Shown: positions 1 to 11,273, counted from the stretch's first letter. The stretch is DNA of 64,000 nt from Eleusine coracana subsp. coracana (GCA_032690845.1 CM064426.1:43417721-43481720), one strand, 5' to 3'. Translations and numbers: made by a program. The notes: generated by a model not told the origin, from the letters alone.

Positions 1-389
1 TTGGAGAAAAATATCAACAAAATAAAATTAAAAAAAAGAAATTTGGGATTTCTACTAGTGCTACATCTAGCCACGTGAAATTTCTGGATTTGGCAGTTTT
101 GTACTTAGCCCCCCGTTATCGCCTGTGTGCCTTTGTCTCCTTGTTTCTACTTTGCTATCACAACTCTTCTAGGACATACTTAGATCAGCAACTAGGGACA
201 AGTTATTTGGGTACTTATTCAGCTTTACTATCTATTTTTGATTTGTGTGCCACTCATATATACATATTTGGCCTTCCTAACTCTACATATTTCTTCTAAA
301 CAACACATAGGTTATTTTGTAACCCTTGCAATCATGGAACACACCTCCCTGGTATCCTTTGATTTGCTTTTCAGAACATTATAAGAGCT
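1..389 (+). repeat. Right part of an insert cut by the window edge
   Basis: The window opens in the A-rich middle of an insert. It runs through the CACGTG motif, the short TA tract near 256 and the CAGAAC near 372, and ends at the AAGAGCT junction, after which spacer sequence begins. Its 5S head lies outside the window. Confidence 0.9.
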
Positions 390-516
390 GGAAGGCACGC
401 CGCGCGGTCGGCGAAAGGGAGCTCAGCCACGACGGCTTTGCTCTGAAAAGCATGCAGGAGGATATGGGTCAATGTAGGACTCCTGGTTAAAGGGAATAAA
501 GAAGATGGTTTATATT
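390..516 (+). promoter_or_regulatory. Post-insert 5S spacer remnant (upstream flank)
   Basis: These 127 bp are the 3' part of a normal 5S spacer, joined to the insert at GGAAGGCACG. The same 126-128 bp stands between every insert and the next gene. It ends TATATT directly before the gene, where inner copies have TATGTT. No gene is seen in it. Confidence 0.8.
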
Positions 517-635
517 AGATGCGGTCATACCAACCCTAAAGCACCGGATCCCATCAGAACTCCAAAGTTAAGCATGCTTGGGTGAGAGTAGTACTAGGAT
601 GGGTGACCTCTTGGGAAGTCCTCGTGTTGCATCCC
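517..635 (+). rRNA. 5S rRNA gene, post-insert class
   Basis: Full 119 nt. Differences: G1A, A8G, G17A, A19C, G48A, G58A, C67T, C95T. A T5 run follows. Confidence 0.93.
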
Positions 636-825
636 TTTTTGCTCTACTCTATTTTTTTTTTGAGAGAGAGAGAGAGAGAGAGTTATGCGAGCTCGAGCTT
701 GAAGGCACGACGCGTGGTTGGCGAAAGGAAGGTCAGCCACGACGGCTTTGCTCTGAAAAGCGTGTAGGAGGATATGGGTCAACGTAGGAGTCCTGGTTAA
801 AGGCAAAAAGAAGACGGTTCATGTT

Positions 826-944
826 GGATGCGATCATACCAGCCCTAAATCACCGGATCCCATCAGAACTCCAAAGTTAAGCATGCTTGGGTGAGAGTAG
901 TACTAGGATGGGTAACTTCCTGGGGAGTCCTCGTGTTGCATCCC
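826..944 (+). rRNA. 5S rRNA gene, inner class
   Basis: Differences: A19C, G25T, G48A, G58A, C67T, G89A, C92T, A100G. Its body resembles post-insert copies but it starts with G and has the inner-type flank. Confidence 0.92.
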
Positions 945-1127
945 TTTTTGCTCTACTCTCTTTTTTTTTTTTTGAGAGAGAGAGTTATGTGAGCCCGAGC
1001 TTGAAGGCACGACGCATGGTTGGCGAAAGGGAGGTCAGCCACGACGGCTTTGCTCTGAAAAGCGTATAGGAGGATATGGGTCAACGTAGGAGTCCTAGTT
1101 AAAGGCAAAAAGAAGATGGTTTGTGTT
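945..1127 (+). repeat. Representative short 5S spacer
   Basis: The ordinary spacer, in order: a T-run (terminator type), the short stretch GCTCTACTCTC, a second longer T-run, a (GA)n tract of variable length, TTATG(C/T)GAGCCCGAGCTTG, about 100 bp of moderately GC-rich sequence, then GTTAAAGGCAAAAAGAAGATGG and a T-rich end before the next gene. Copies differ mainly in T-run and GA length and in the middle block, where cgcgtggttggcg alternates with cgcgcggtcggtg. No gene is seen. Confidence 0.85.
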
Positions 1128-1246
1128 GGATGCGATCATACCAGCACTAAAGCACCGGATCCCATCAGAACTCCAAAGTTAAGTGTGCTTGGGCGAGAGT
1201 AGTACTAGGATGGGTGACCTCCTGGGAAGTCCTCGTGTTGCATCCC
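1128..1246 (+). rRNA. 5S rRNA gene, inner class, near reference
   Basis: Only two differences, G48A and C57T, each a CpG transition. The first T-run is only T4 (then CGC). Confidence 0.95.
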
Positions 1247-1444
1247 TTTTCGCTCTACTCTCTTTTTCTTTTGAGAGAGAGAGAGAGAGAGAGAGAGATA
1301 GTTATGCGAGCCCGAGCTTGAAGGCACGACGCGTGGTTGGCGAAAGGGAGGTCAGCCACGACGGCTTTGCTCTGAAAAGCGTGTAGGAGGATATGGGTCA
1401 ACGTAGGAGTCCTGGTTAAAGGCAAAAAGAAGATGGTTTATGTT

Positions 1445-2137
1445 GGATGCGATCATACCAGCACTAAAGCACCGGATCCCATCAGAATGGGCATAACTTT
1501 TCGCTCGTGTGTTCATTTTGGCTGAAATTTTTACAGGAGCTTCTAGATTCAAAGTTAAGCATACCCACACTGGGCTATGCCCTGTGTGCCCTCGTCAAAA
1601 AATTCAAAAAAAATTGGGAAGATAAAGAAAAAATTCATTCAACTTGAAACCCGACGTTTTCTGAAACTTCCAGATTTTTGGTAGGCCACATCGTACCTTT
1701 GTTTGGGCTGAACTTTTTTGTGGATTCTCCCCCATTGTTAGTGAGTTGGAGAAAAATATCAAAAAAATAAAATTAAAAAAAAAGAAATTTAGGATTTCTA
1801 CTAGTGCTACATGTAGCCACGTGAAATTTCTGGATTTGGCAGTTATGTACTTAGCCCCCCGTTATCGCCTGTGTGCCTTTGTCTCCTTGTTTCTACTTTG
1901 CTATCACAATTGTTCTAGGACATACTAAGACCAGCAACTAGGGACAAGTTACTTGGGTACTTATTCAGCTTTACTATCTATTTTTTATTTGTGTGCCACT
2001 CATATATATATATATTTGGCCTTCCTAACTCTACATATTTCTTCTAAACAACACATAGGTTATTTTGTAACCCTTGCAATCATGGAACACACCTCCCTGG
2101 TATCCTTTGATTTGCTTTTCAGAACTTTATAAGAGCT
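1445..2137 (+). repeat. 5S-head/insert chimera 1
   Basis: 5S positions 1-43 (1445-1487) run into the insert, with T instead of C at the junction. The insert holds TGGGCATAACTTTTCGCTCG, a 14-nt 5S-like stretch near 1550, an A-rich region with a reverse TTTTTTGTGG block, a CACGTG motif, a TA tract and a final CAGAAC...AAGAGCT. The 5S internal promoter is absent from the head, so it should not make 5S RNA. I recognise no transposon family. The recurrent open frame in the insert stops early here at about 1926. Confidence 0.9.
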
Positions 2138-2263
2138 GGAACACACACCGCGCGGTCGGCGAAAGGGAGCTCAGCCACGACGGCTTTGCTCTGAAAAGCA
2201 TGCAGGAGGATATGGGTCAACGTAGGACTCCTGGTAAAAGGGAAAAAGAAGATGGTTTATATT

Positions 2264-2382
2264 AGATGCGATCATACCAGCCCTAAAGCACCGGATCCCA
2301 TCAGAACTCTAAAGTTAAGCATGCTTGGTTGAGAGTAGTACTAGGATGAGTGACCTCCTGGGAAGTCCTCGTGTTGCATCCA
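2264..2382 (+). rRNA. 5S rRNA gene, post-insert class
   Basis: Differences: G1A, A19C, C47T, G48A, G58A, G66T, C67T, G86A, C119A. Ten-odd changes, two of them in the box C region and 3' end, make function doubtful. Confidence 0.9.
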
Positions 2383-2563
2383 TTTTTGCTCTACTCTATT
2401 TTTTTTTTTGAGAGAGAGAGTTATGCGAGCCCGAGCTTGAAAGCACAACGCGTGGTTGGCGAAAGGAAGGTCAGCCACGATGGCTTTGCTCTGAAAAGCG
2501 TGTAGGAGGATATGGGTCAACGTAGGAGTCCTGGTTAAAGTTAAAAAGAAGATGGTTTATGTT

Positions 2564-2682
2564 GGATGCGATCATACCAGCACTAAAGCACCGGATCCCA
2601 TCAAAACTTTGAAGTTAAGCATGCTTGGGCGAGAGTAGTACTAGGATGGGTGACCTCTTGGGAAGTCCTCATGTTGCATCCC
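2564..2682 (+). rRNA. 5S rRNA gene, inner class
   Basis: Differences: G41A, C46T, C47T, G58A, C95T, G108A. All are C/T or G/A transitions. Confidence 0.92.
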
Positions 2683-2867
2683 TTTTTGCTCTACTCTATT
2701 TTTTTTTGAGAGAGAGAGAGAGAGTTATGCGAGCCCGAGCTTGAAGGCACGACGCGTGGTTGGCGAAAGGAGGGTCAGCCACGACGGCTTTGCTCTGAAA
2801 AGCGTGTAGGAGGATATGGGTCAACGTAGGAGTCCTAGTTAAAGGCAAAAAGAAGATGGTTTATGTT

Positions 2868-2986
2868 GGATGCGATCATACCAGCACTAAAGCACCGGAT
2901 CTCATCAGAACTCCAAAGTTAAGTGTGCTTGGGCGAGAGTAGTACTAGGATGGGTGACCTCCTAGGAAGTCCTCGTGTTGCATCCC
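2868..2986 (+). rRNA. 5S rRNA gene, inner class
   Basis: Differences: C35T, G48A, C57T, G97A. T4 run then CGC. Confidence 0.93.
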
Positions 2987-3182
2987 TTTTCGCTCTACTC
3001 TCTTTTTCTTTTGAGAGAGACAGAGAGAGAGAGAGATAGTTATGCGAGCCCGAGCTTGAAGGCACGACGCGTGGTTGGCGAAAGGGAGGTCAGCCACGAC
3101 GGCTTTGCTCTGAAAAGCGTGTAGGAGGATATGGGTCAACGTAGGAGTCCTGGTTAAAGGCAAAAAGAAGATGGTTTATGTT

Positions 3183-3871
3183 GGATGCGATCATACCAGC
3201 ACAAAAGCACCGGATCCCATCAGAATGGGCATAACTTTTCGCTCGGGTGTCCATTTTGGCTGAAATTTTTACAGGAGCTTCTAGATTCAAAGTTAAGCAT
3301 ACCCACATTGGGCTATGCCCTGTGTGCGCTCGTCAAAAAATCAAAAAAAATTGGGAAGATAAAGAAAAAATTCATTCAACTTGAAACCCGACGTTTTCTA
3401 AAACTTCAAGATTTTTTGTAGGCCACATCGTACCTTTGTTTGGGCTGAACATTTTTGTGGATTCTCCCCCATTGTTGTTGAGTTGGAGAAAAATATCAAA
3501 AAAATAAAATTAAAAAAAAAGAAATTTAGGATTTCTACTAGTGCTACATGTAGCCACGTGAAATTTCTGGATTTGGCAGTTTTGTACTTAGCCCCCCGTT
3601 ATCGCATGTGTGCCTTTGTCTCCTTGTTTCTACTTTGCTATCACAACTGTTCTAGGACATACTTAGACCAGCAACTAGGGACAAGTTACTTGGGTACTTA
3701 TTCAGCTTTACTATCTATTTTTTATTTGTGTGCCACTCATATATATATATTTGGCCTTCCTAACTCTACATATTCTTCTAAACAACACATAGGTTATTTT
3801 GTAACCCTTGCAATCATGGAACACACCTCCCTGGTATCCTTTGATTTGCTTTTCAGAACTTTATAAGAGCT
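3183..3871 (+). repeat. 5S-head/insert chimera 2
   Basis: Head 3183-3225 with T21A; junction base T as in chimera 1. The insert has a one-base loss in CTACATATTCTTC near 3770, which shifts the recurrent open frame and lengthens it to 127 codons. Confidence 0.9.
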
Positions 3872-3997
3872 GGAAGGCACGCCGCGCGGTCGGCGAAAGG
3901 GAGCTCAGCCACGACGGCTTTGCTCTGAAAAGCATGCAGGAGGATATGGGTCAACGTAGGACTCCTGGTTAAAGGGAAAAAGAAGATGGTTTATATT

Positions 3998-4116
3998 AGA
4001 CGCGATCATACCAACCCTAAAGCACCGGATCCCATCAGAACTCCAAAGTTAAGCATGCTTGGGTGAGAGTAGTACTAGGATGAGTGACCTCCTGGGAAGT
4101 CCTCGTGTTGCATCCA
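3998..4116 (+). rRNA. 5S rRNA gene, post-insert class
   Basis: Differences: G1A, T4C, G17A, A19C, G48A, G58A, C67T, G86A, C119A. Same sequence as the copies at 5740 and 7481. Confidence 0.9.
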
Positions 4117-4304
4117 TTTTTGCTCTACTCTATTTTTTTTTTGAGAGAGAGAGAGAGAGAGTTATGCGAGCCCGAGGTTGAAGGCACAACGCGTGGTTGG
4201 CGAAAGGAAGGTCAGCCACGACGGCTTTGCGCTGAAAAGCGTGTAGGAGGATATGGGTCAACGTAGGAGTCCTGGTTAAAGGCAAAAAGAAGACGGTTCA
4301 TGTT

Positions 4305-4423
4305 GGATGCGATCATACCAGCCCTAAAGCACCGGATCCCATCAGAACTCCAAAGTTAAGCATGCTTGGGTGAGAGTAGTACTAGGATGGGTGACTTCCT
4401 GGGAAGTCCTCGTGTTGCATCCC
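4305..4423 (+). rRNA. 5S rRNA gene, inner class
   Basis: Differences: A19C, G48A, G58A, C67T, C92T. The downstream run is CCCTGTTTG, so the first terminator T-run is broken; the second (T8) remains. Confidence 0.92.
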
Positions 4424-4605
4424 TGTTTGCTCTACTCTCTTTTTTTTGAGAGAGAGAGAGAGTTATGTGAGCCCGAGTTTGAAGGCACGACGCGTGGTTG
4501 GCGAAAGGGAGGTCAGCCACGACGGCTTTGCTCTGAAAAGCGTTTAGGAGGATATGGGTCAACGTAGGAGTCCTAGTTAAAGGCAAAAAGAAGATGGTTT
4601 GTGTT

Positions 4606-4724
4606 GGATGCGATCATACCAGCACTAAAGCACCGGATCCCATCAGAACTCCAAAGTTAAGTGTGCTTGGGCGAGAGTAGTACTAGGATGGGTGACCTCC
4701 TGGGAAGTCCTCGTGTTGCATCCC
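4606..4724 (+). rRNA. 5S rRNA gene, inner class, near reference
   Basis: Two differences, G48A and C57T, as in the copy at 1128. T4 run. Confidence 0.95.
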
Positions 4725-4922
4725 TTTTCGCTCTACTCTCTTTTTCTCTTGAGAGAGAGAGAGAGAGAGAGAGAGATAGTTATGCGAGCCCGAGCTTGAA
4801 GGCACGACGCGTGGTTGGCGAAAGGGAGGTCAGCCACGACGGCTTTGCTCTGAAAAGCGTGTAGGAGGATATCGGTCAACGTAGGAGTCCTGGTTAAAGG
4901 CAAAAAGAAGATGGTTTATGTT

Positions 4923-5613
4923 GGATGCGATCATACCAGCACTAAAGCACCGGATCCCATCAGAATGGGCATAACTTTTCGCTCGTGTGTTCATTTTGGC
5001 TGAAATTTTTACAGGAGCTTCTAGATTCAAAGTTAAGCATACCCACACTGGGCTATGCCCTGTGTGCCCTCGTCAAAAAATTCAAAAAAAATTGGGAAGA
5101 TAAAGAAAAAATTCATTCAACTTGAAACCCGACGTTTTCTGAAACTTCCAGATTTTTGGTAGGCCACATCGTACCTTTGTTTGGGCTGAACTTTTTTGTG
5201 GATTCTCCCCCATTGTTGTTGAGTTGGAGAAAAATATCAAAAAAATAAAATTAAAAAAAAGGAAATTTAGGATTTCTACTAGTGCTACATGTAGCCACGT
5301 GAAATTTCTTGATTTGGCAGTTATGTACTTAGCCCCCCGTTATCGCCTGTGTGCCTTTGTCTCCTTGTTTCTACTTTGCTATCACAACTGTTCTAGGACA
5401 TACTTAGACCAGCAACTAGGGACAAGTTACTTGGGTACTTATTTAGCTTTACTATCTATTTTTGATTTGTGTGCCACTCATATATATATATTTGGCCTTC
5501 CTAACTCTACATATTTCTTCTAAACAACGCATAGGTTATTTTGTAACCCTTGCAATCATGGAACACACCTCCTTGGTATCCTTTGATTTGCTTTTCATAA
5601 CTTTATAAGAGCT
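4923..5613 (+). repeat. 5S-head/insert chimera 3
   Basis: Head 4923-4965. The insert ends in CATAACTTTATAAGAGCT, so the usual CAGAAC near the right end reads CATAAC here and in the two following chimeras. Confidence 0.9.
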
Positions 5614-5739
5614 GGAAGGCACGCCGCGCAGTCGGCGAAAGGGAGCTCAGCCACGACGGCTTTGCTCTGAAAAGCATGCAGGAGGATATGGGTCAACGTA
5701 GGACTCCTGGTTAAAGGGAAAAAGAAGATGGTTTATATT

Positions 5740-5858
5740 AGACGCGATCATACCAACCCTAAAGCACCGGATCCCATCAGAACTCCAAAGTTAAGCATGC
5801 TTGGGTGAGAGTAGTACTAGGATGAGTGACCTCCTGGGAAGTCCTCGTGTTGCATCCA
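5740..5858 (+). rRNA. 5S rRNA gene, post-insert class
   Basis: Same differences as the copy at 3998. Confidence 0.9.
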
Positions 5859-6045
5859 TTTTTGCTCTACTCTATTTTTTTTTGAGAGAGAGAGAGAGAG
5901 AGTTATGCGAGCCCGAGGTTGAAGGCACAACGCGTGGTTGGCGAAAGGAAGGTCAGCCACGACGGCTTTGCGCTGAAAAGCGTGTAGGAGGATATGGGTC
6001 AACGTAGGAGTCCTGGTTAAAGGCAAAAAGAAGACGGTTCATGTT

Positions 6046-6164
6046 GGATGCGATCATACCAGCCCTAAAGCACCGGATCCCATCAGAACTCCAAAGTTAA
6101 GCATGCTTGGGTGAGAGTAGTACTAGGATGGGTGACTTCCTGGGAAGTCCTCGTGTTGCATCCC
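6046..6164 (+). rRNA. 5S rRNA gene, inner class
   Basis: Same as the copy at 4305, including the broken first T-run. Confidence 0.92.
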
Positions 6165-6346
6165 TGTTTGCTCTACTCTCTTTTTTTTGAGAGAGAGAGA
6201 GAGTTATGTGAGCCCGAGTTTGAAGGCACGACGCGTGGTTGGCGAAAGGGAGGTCAGCCACGACGGCTTTGCTCTGAAAAGCGTTTAGGAGGATATGGGT
6301 CAACGTAGGAGTCCTAGTTAAAGGCAAAAAGAAGATGGTTTGTGTT

Positions 6347-6465
6347 GGATGCGATCATACCAGCACTAAAGCACCGGATCCCATCAGAACTCCAAAGTTA
6401 AGTGTGCTTGGGCGAGAGTAGTACTAGGATGGGTGACCTCCTGGGAAGTCCTCGTGTTGCATCCC
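6347..6465 (+). rRNA. 5S rRNA gene, inner class, near reference
   Basis: G48A and C57T only. Confidence 0.95.
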
Positions 6466-6663
6466 TTTTCGCTCTACTCTCTTTTTCTCTTCAGAGAGAG
6501 AGAGAGAGAGAGAGAGATAGTTATGCGAGCCCGAGCTTGAAGGCACGACGCGTGGTTGGCGAAAGGGAGGTCAGCCACGACGGCTTTGCTCTGAAAAGCG
6601 TGTAGGAGGATATCGGTCAACGTAGGAGTCCTGGTTAAAGGCAAAAAGAAGATGGTTTATGTT

Positions 6664-7354
6664 GGATGCGATCATACCAGCACTAAAGCACCGGATCCCA
6701 TCAGAATGGGCATAACTTTTCGCTCGTGTGTTCATTTTGGCTGAAATTTTTACAGGAGCTTCTAGATTCAAAGTTAAGCATACCCACACTGGGCTATGCC
6801 CTGTGTGCCCTCGTCAAAAAATTCAAAAAAAATTGGGAAGATAAAGAAAAAATTCATTCAACTTGAAACCCGACGTTTTCTGAAACTTCCAGATTTTTGG
6901 TAGGCCACATCGTACCTTTGTTTGGGCTGAACTTTTTTGTGGATTCTCCCCCATTGTTGTTGAGTTGGAGAAAAATATCAAAAAAATAAAATTAAAAAAA
7001 AGGAAATTTAGGATTTCTACTAGTGCTACATGTAGCCACGTGAAATTTCTTGATTTGGCAGTTATGTACTTAGCCCCCCGTTATCGCCTGTGTGCCTTTG
7101 TCTCCTTGTTTCTACTTTGCTATCACAACTGTTCTAGGACATACTTAGACCAGCAACTAGGGACAAGTTACTTGGGTACTTATTTAGCTTTACTATCTAT
7201 TTTTGATTTGTGTGCCACTCATATATATATATTTGGCCTTCCTAACTCTACATATTTCTTCTAAACAACGCATAGGTTATTTTGTAACCCTTGCAATCAT
7301 GGAACACACCTCCTTGGTATCCTTTGATTTGCTTTTCATAACTTTATAAGAGCT
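6664..7354 (+). repeat. 5S-head/insert chimera 4
   Basis: Head 6664-6706. I see no difference from chimera 3 in the 99-codon recurrent frame. Confidence 0.9.
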
Positions 7355-7480
7355 GGAAGGCACGCCGCGCAGTCGGCGAAAGGGAGCTCAGCCACGACGG
7401 CTTTGCTCTGAAAAGCATGCAGGAGGATATGGGTCAACGTAGGACTCCTGGTTAAAGGGAAAAAGAAGATGGTTTATATT

Positions 7481-7599
7481 AGACGCGATCATACCAACCC
7501 TAAAGCACCGGATCCCATCAGAACTCCAAAGTTAAGCATGCTTGGGTGAGAGTAGTACTAGGATGAGTGACCTCCTGGGAAGTCCTCGTGTTGCATCCA
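7481..7599 (+). rRNA. 5S rRNA gene, post-insert class
   Basis: Same differences as the copy at 3998. Confidence 0.9.
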
Positions 7600-7786
7600 T
7601 TTTTGCTCTACTCTATTTTTTTTTGAGAGAGAGAGAGAGAGAGTTATGCGAGCCCGAGGTTGAAGGCACAACGCGTGGTTGGCGAAAGGAAGGTCAGCCA
7701 CGACGGCTTTGCGCTGAAAAGCGTGTAGGAGGATATGGGTCAACGTAGGAGTCCTGGTTAAAGGCAAAAAGAAGACGGTTCATGTT

Positions 7787-7905
7787 GGATGCGATCATAC
7801 CAGCCCTAAAGCACCGGATCCCATCAGAACTCCAAAGTTAAGCATGCTTGGGTGAGAGTAGTACTAGGATGGGTGACTTCCTGGGAAGTCCTCGTGTTGC
7901 ATCCC
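7787..7905 (+). rRNA. 5S rRNA gene, inner class
   Basis: Same as the copy at 4305, with the broken first T-run. Confidence 0.92.
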
Positions 7906-8087
7906 TGTTTGCTCTACTCTCTTTTTTTTGAGAGAGAGAGAGAGTTATGTGAGCCCGAGTTTGAAGGCACGACGCGTGGTTGGCGAAAGGGAGGTCAGCC
8001 ACGACGGCTTTGCTCTGAAAAGCGTTTAGGAGGATATGGGTCAACGTAGGAGTCCTAGTTAAAGGCAAAAAGAAGATGGTTTGTGTT

Positions 8088-8206
8088 GGATGCGATCATA
8101 CCAGCACTAAAGCACCGGATCCCATCAGAACTCCAAAGTTAAGTGTGCTTGGGCGAGAGTAGTACTAGGATGGGTGACCTCCTGGGAAGTCCTCGTGTTG
8201 CATCCC
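8088..8206 (+). rRNA. 5S rRNA gene, inner class, near reference
   Basis: G48A and C57T only. Confidence 0.95.
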
Positions 8207-8404
8207 TTTTCGCTCTACTCTCTTTTTCTCTTCAGAGAGAGAGAGAGAGAGAGAGAGATAGTTATGCGAGCCCGAGCTTGAAGGCACGACGCGTGGTTGG
8301 CGAAAGGGAGGTCAGCCACGACGGCTTTGCTCTGAAAAGCGTGTAGGAGGATATCGGTCAACGTAGGAGTCCTGGTTAAAGGCAAAAAGAAGATGGTTTA
8401 TGTT

Positions 8405-9095
8405 GGATGCGATCATACCAGCACTAAAGCACCGGATCCCATCAGAATGGGCATAACTTTTCGCTCGTGTGTTCATTTTGGCTGAAATTTTTACAGGAGC
8501 TTCTAGATTCAAAGTTAAGCATACCCACACTGGGCTATGCCCTGTGTGCCCTCGTCAAAAAATTCAAAAAAAATTGGGAAGATAAAGAAAAAATTCATTC
8601 AACTTGAAACCCGACGTTTTCTGAAACTTCCAGATTTTTGGTAGGCCACATCGTACCTTTGTTTGGGCTGAACTTTTTTGTGGATTCTCCCCCATTGTTG
8701 TTGAGTTGGAGAAAAATATCAAAAAAATAAAATTAAAAAAAAGGAAATTTAGGATTTCTACTAGTGCTACATGTAGCCACGTGAAATTTCTTGATTTGGC
8801 AGTTATGTACTTAGCCCCCCGTTATCGCCTGTGTGCCTTTGTCTCCTTGTTTCTACTTTGCTATCACAACTGTTCTAGGACATACTTAGACCAGCAACTA
8901 GGGACAAGTTACTTGGGTACTTATTTAGCTTTACTATCTATTTTTGATTTGTGTGCCACTCATATATATATATTTGGCCTTCCTAACTCTACATATTTCT
9001 TCTAAACAACGCATAGGTTATTTTGTAACCCTTGCAATCATGGAACACACCTCCTTGGTATCCTTTGATTTGCTTTTCATAACTTTATAAGAGCT
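8405..9095 (+). repeat. 5S-head/insert chimera 5
   Basis: Head 8405-8447. Last member of the 1,741-bp series; the following 5S gene belongs to a different unit type. Confidence 0.9.
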
Positions 9096-9221
9096 GGAAG
9101 GCACGCCGCGCAGTCGGCGAAAGGGAGCTCAGCCACGACGGCTTTGCTCTGAAAAGCATGCAGGAGGATATGGGTCAACGTAGGACTCCTGGTTAAAGGG
9201 AAAAAGAAGATGGTTTATATT

Positions 9222-9340
9222 AGATGCGATCATACCAGCCCTAAAGCACCGGATCCCATCAGAACTCTAAAGTTAAGCATGCTTGGGTGAGAGTAGTACT
9301 AGGATGGGTGACTTCCTGGGAAGTCCTCGTGTTGCATCCC
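9222..9340 (+). rRNA. 5S rRNA gene, post-insert class
   Basis: Differences: G1A, A19C, C47T, G48A, G58A, C67T, C92T. Confidence 0.92.
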
Positions 9341-9522
9341 TTTTTGCTCTACTCTCTTTTTTTTGAGAGAGAGAGAGAGTTATGCGAGCCCGAGCTTGAA
9401 GGCACGACGCGTGGTTGGCGAAAGGAAGGTCAGCCACGACGACTTTGCTCTGAAAAGCGTGTAGGAGGATATGGGTCAACGTAGGAGTCCTGGTTAAAGG
9501 CAAAAAGAAGACGGTTCATGTT

Positions 9523-9641
9523 GGATGCGATCATACCAGCCCTAAAGCACCGGATCCCATCAGAACTCCAAAGTTAAGCATGGTTGGGTGAGAGTAGTAC
9601 TAGGATGGGTGACTTCCTGGGAAGTCCTCGTGTTGCATCCC
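9523..9641 (+). rRNA. 5S rRNA gene, inner class
   Basis: Differences: A19C, G48A, G58A, C61G, C67T, C92T. Confidence 0.92.
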
Positions 9642-9823
9642 TTTTTGCTCTACTCTCTTTTTTTTGAGAGAGAGAGAGAGTTATGTGAGCCCGAGCTTGA
9701 AGGCACGACGCGTGGTTGGCGAAAGGGAGGTCAGCCACGACGGCTTTGCTCTGAAAAGCGTGTAGGAGGATATGAGTCAACGTAGGAGTCCTGGTTAAAG
9801 GCAAAAAGAAGATGGTTTATGTT

Positions 9824-9942
9824 GGATGCGATCATACCAGCACTAAAGCACCGGATCCCATCAGAACACCGAAGTTAAGCGTGCTTGGGCGAGAGTAGTA
9901 CTAGGATGGTTGACCTCCTGGGAAGTCCTCGTGTTGCATCCC
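9824..9942 (+). rRNA. 5S rRNA gene, inner class, near reference
   Basis: Differences: T45A and G87T. First copy from the left with G87T, which marks inner copies up to about 26 kb. Confidence 0.95.
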
Positions 9943-9965
9943 TTTTTGCTCTACTCTCTTTTTCT

Positions 9966-9968
<3 letters not shown>

Positions 9969-10009
<41 letters not shown>
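9969..10009 (+). repeat. Long (GA)n microsatellite
   Basis: 41 nt of uninterrupted GA in a 5S spacer, against about 12-25 nt in most spacers. Confidence 0.95.
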
Positions 10010-10011
<2 letters not shown>

Positions 10012-10152
10012 ATGCGAGCCCGAGCTTGAAGGCACGACGCGTGGTTGGCGAAAGGGAGGTCAGCCATGACGGCTTTGCTTTGAAAAGCGTGTAGGAGGAT
10101 ATGGGTCAACGTAGGAGTCCTGGTTAAAGGCAAAAAGAAGATGGTTTATGTT

Positions 10153-10844
10153 GGATGCGATCATACCAGCACTAACGCACCGGATCCCATCAGAACGGGC
10201 ATAACTTTTCGCTCGGGTGTCCATTTTGGCTGAAATTTTTACAGGAGCTTCTAGGTTCAAAGTTAAGCATACCCACACTCGGCTATGCCCTGTGTGCCCT
10301 CGTCAAAAAATTCAAAAAAAATCGGGAAGATAAAGAAAAAATTGATTCAACTTGAAACCCGACGTTTTCTGAAACTTCAAGATTTTTTGTAGGCCACATC
10401 ATACCTTTGTTTGGGCTGAACTTTTTTGTGGATTCTCCCCCATTGTTGGTGAGCTGGAGAAAAATATCAAAAAAAGAAAATTAAAAAAAAAGAAATTTGG
10501 GATTTCTACTAGTGCTACATCTAGCCACGTGAAATTTCTGGATTTGGCAGTTTTGTACTTAGCCCCCCGTTATCACCTGTGTGCCTTTGTCTCCTTGTTT
10601 CTACTTTGCTATCACAACTGTTCTAGGACATACTTGGACCAGCAAACTAGGGACAAGTTACTTGGGTACTTATTTAGCTTTACTATCTATTTTTGATTTG
10701 TGTGCCACTCATATATATATATTTGGCCTTCCTAACTCTACATATTTCTTCTAAACAACACATAGGTTATTTTGTAACCCTTGCAATCATGGAACACACC
10801 TCCCTGGTATCCTTTGATTTGCTTTTCAGAACTTTATAAGAGCT
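10153..10844 (+). repeat. 5S-head/insert chimera 6
   Basis: Head 10153-10196, 44 nt, with A24C; junction is now GAAC/GGGC. An extra A in AGCAAACTAGGG near 10643 breaks the recurrent open frame. Confidence 0.9.
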
Positions 10845-10970
10845 GGAAGGCACGCCGCGCGGTCGGCGAAAGGGAGCTCAGCCACGACGGCTTTGCTCTG
10901 AAAAGCATGCAGGAGGATATGGGTCAACGTAGGACTCCTGGTTAAAGGGAAAAAGAAGATGGTTTATATT

Positions 10971-11089
10971 AGATGCGATCATACCAGCCCTAAAGCACCG
11001 GATCCCATCAGAACTCCAAAGTTAGGCATGCTTGGGTGAGAGTAGTACTAGGATGGGTGACTTCCTGGGAAGTCCTCGTGTTGCATCCC
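10971..11089 (+). rRNA. 5S rRNA gene, post-insert class
   Basis: Differences: G1A, A19C, G48A, A55G, G58A, C67T, C92T. A55G lies in box A. Confidence 0.92.
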
Positions 11090-11273
11090 TTTTTGATCTA
11101 CTCTCTTTTTTTTTTTTGAGAGAGAGAGAGTTATGCGAGCCCGAGCTTGAAGGCACGACGCGTGGTTGGCGAAAGGGAGGTCAGCCACGACGGCTTTGCT
11201 CTGAAAAGCGTGTAGGAGGATATGAGTCAACGTAGGAGTCCTGGTTAAAGGCAAAAAGAAGATGGTTTATGTT

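Larger units (their letters stand above)
3998..9221 (+). repeat. Three near-identical 1,741-bp higher-order units
   Basis: Units begin at the post-insert 5S genes 3998, 5740 and 7481; the next post-insert gene is at 9222, giving spacings of 1742, 1741 and 1741. Each unit has three 5S genes and one chimera, and the same private variants (T4C, G86A and C119A in gene 1, a broken T-run after gene 2, GATATCGG in the last spacer) recur in all. The first differs slightly, for instance CTCTTGAGAG where the other two have CTCTTCAGAG. Confidence 0.9.

Noticed and set aside
1489..2137. Insert as a SINE or tRNA gene
   Set aside because: There are A-rich stretches, but no box A/box B pair at tRNA spacing, no cloverleaf that I can fold and no terminal A tail at the junction.
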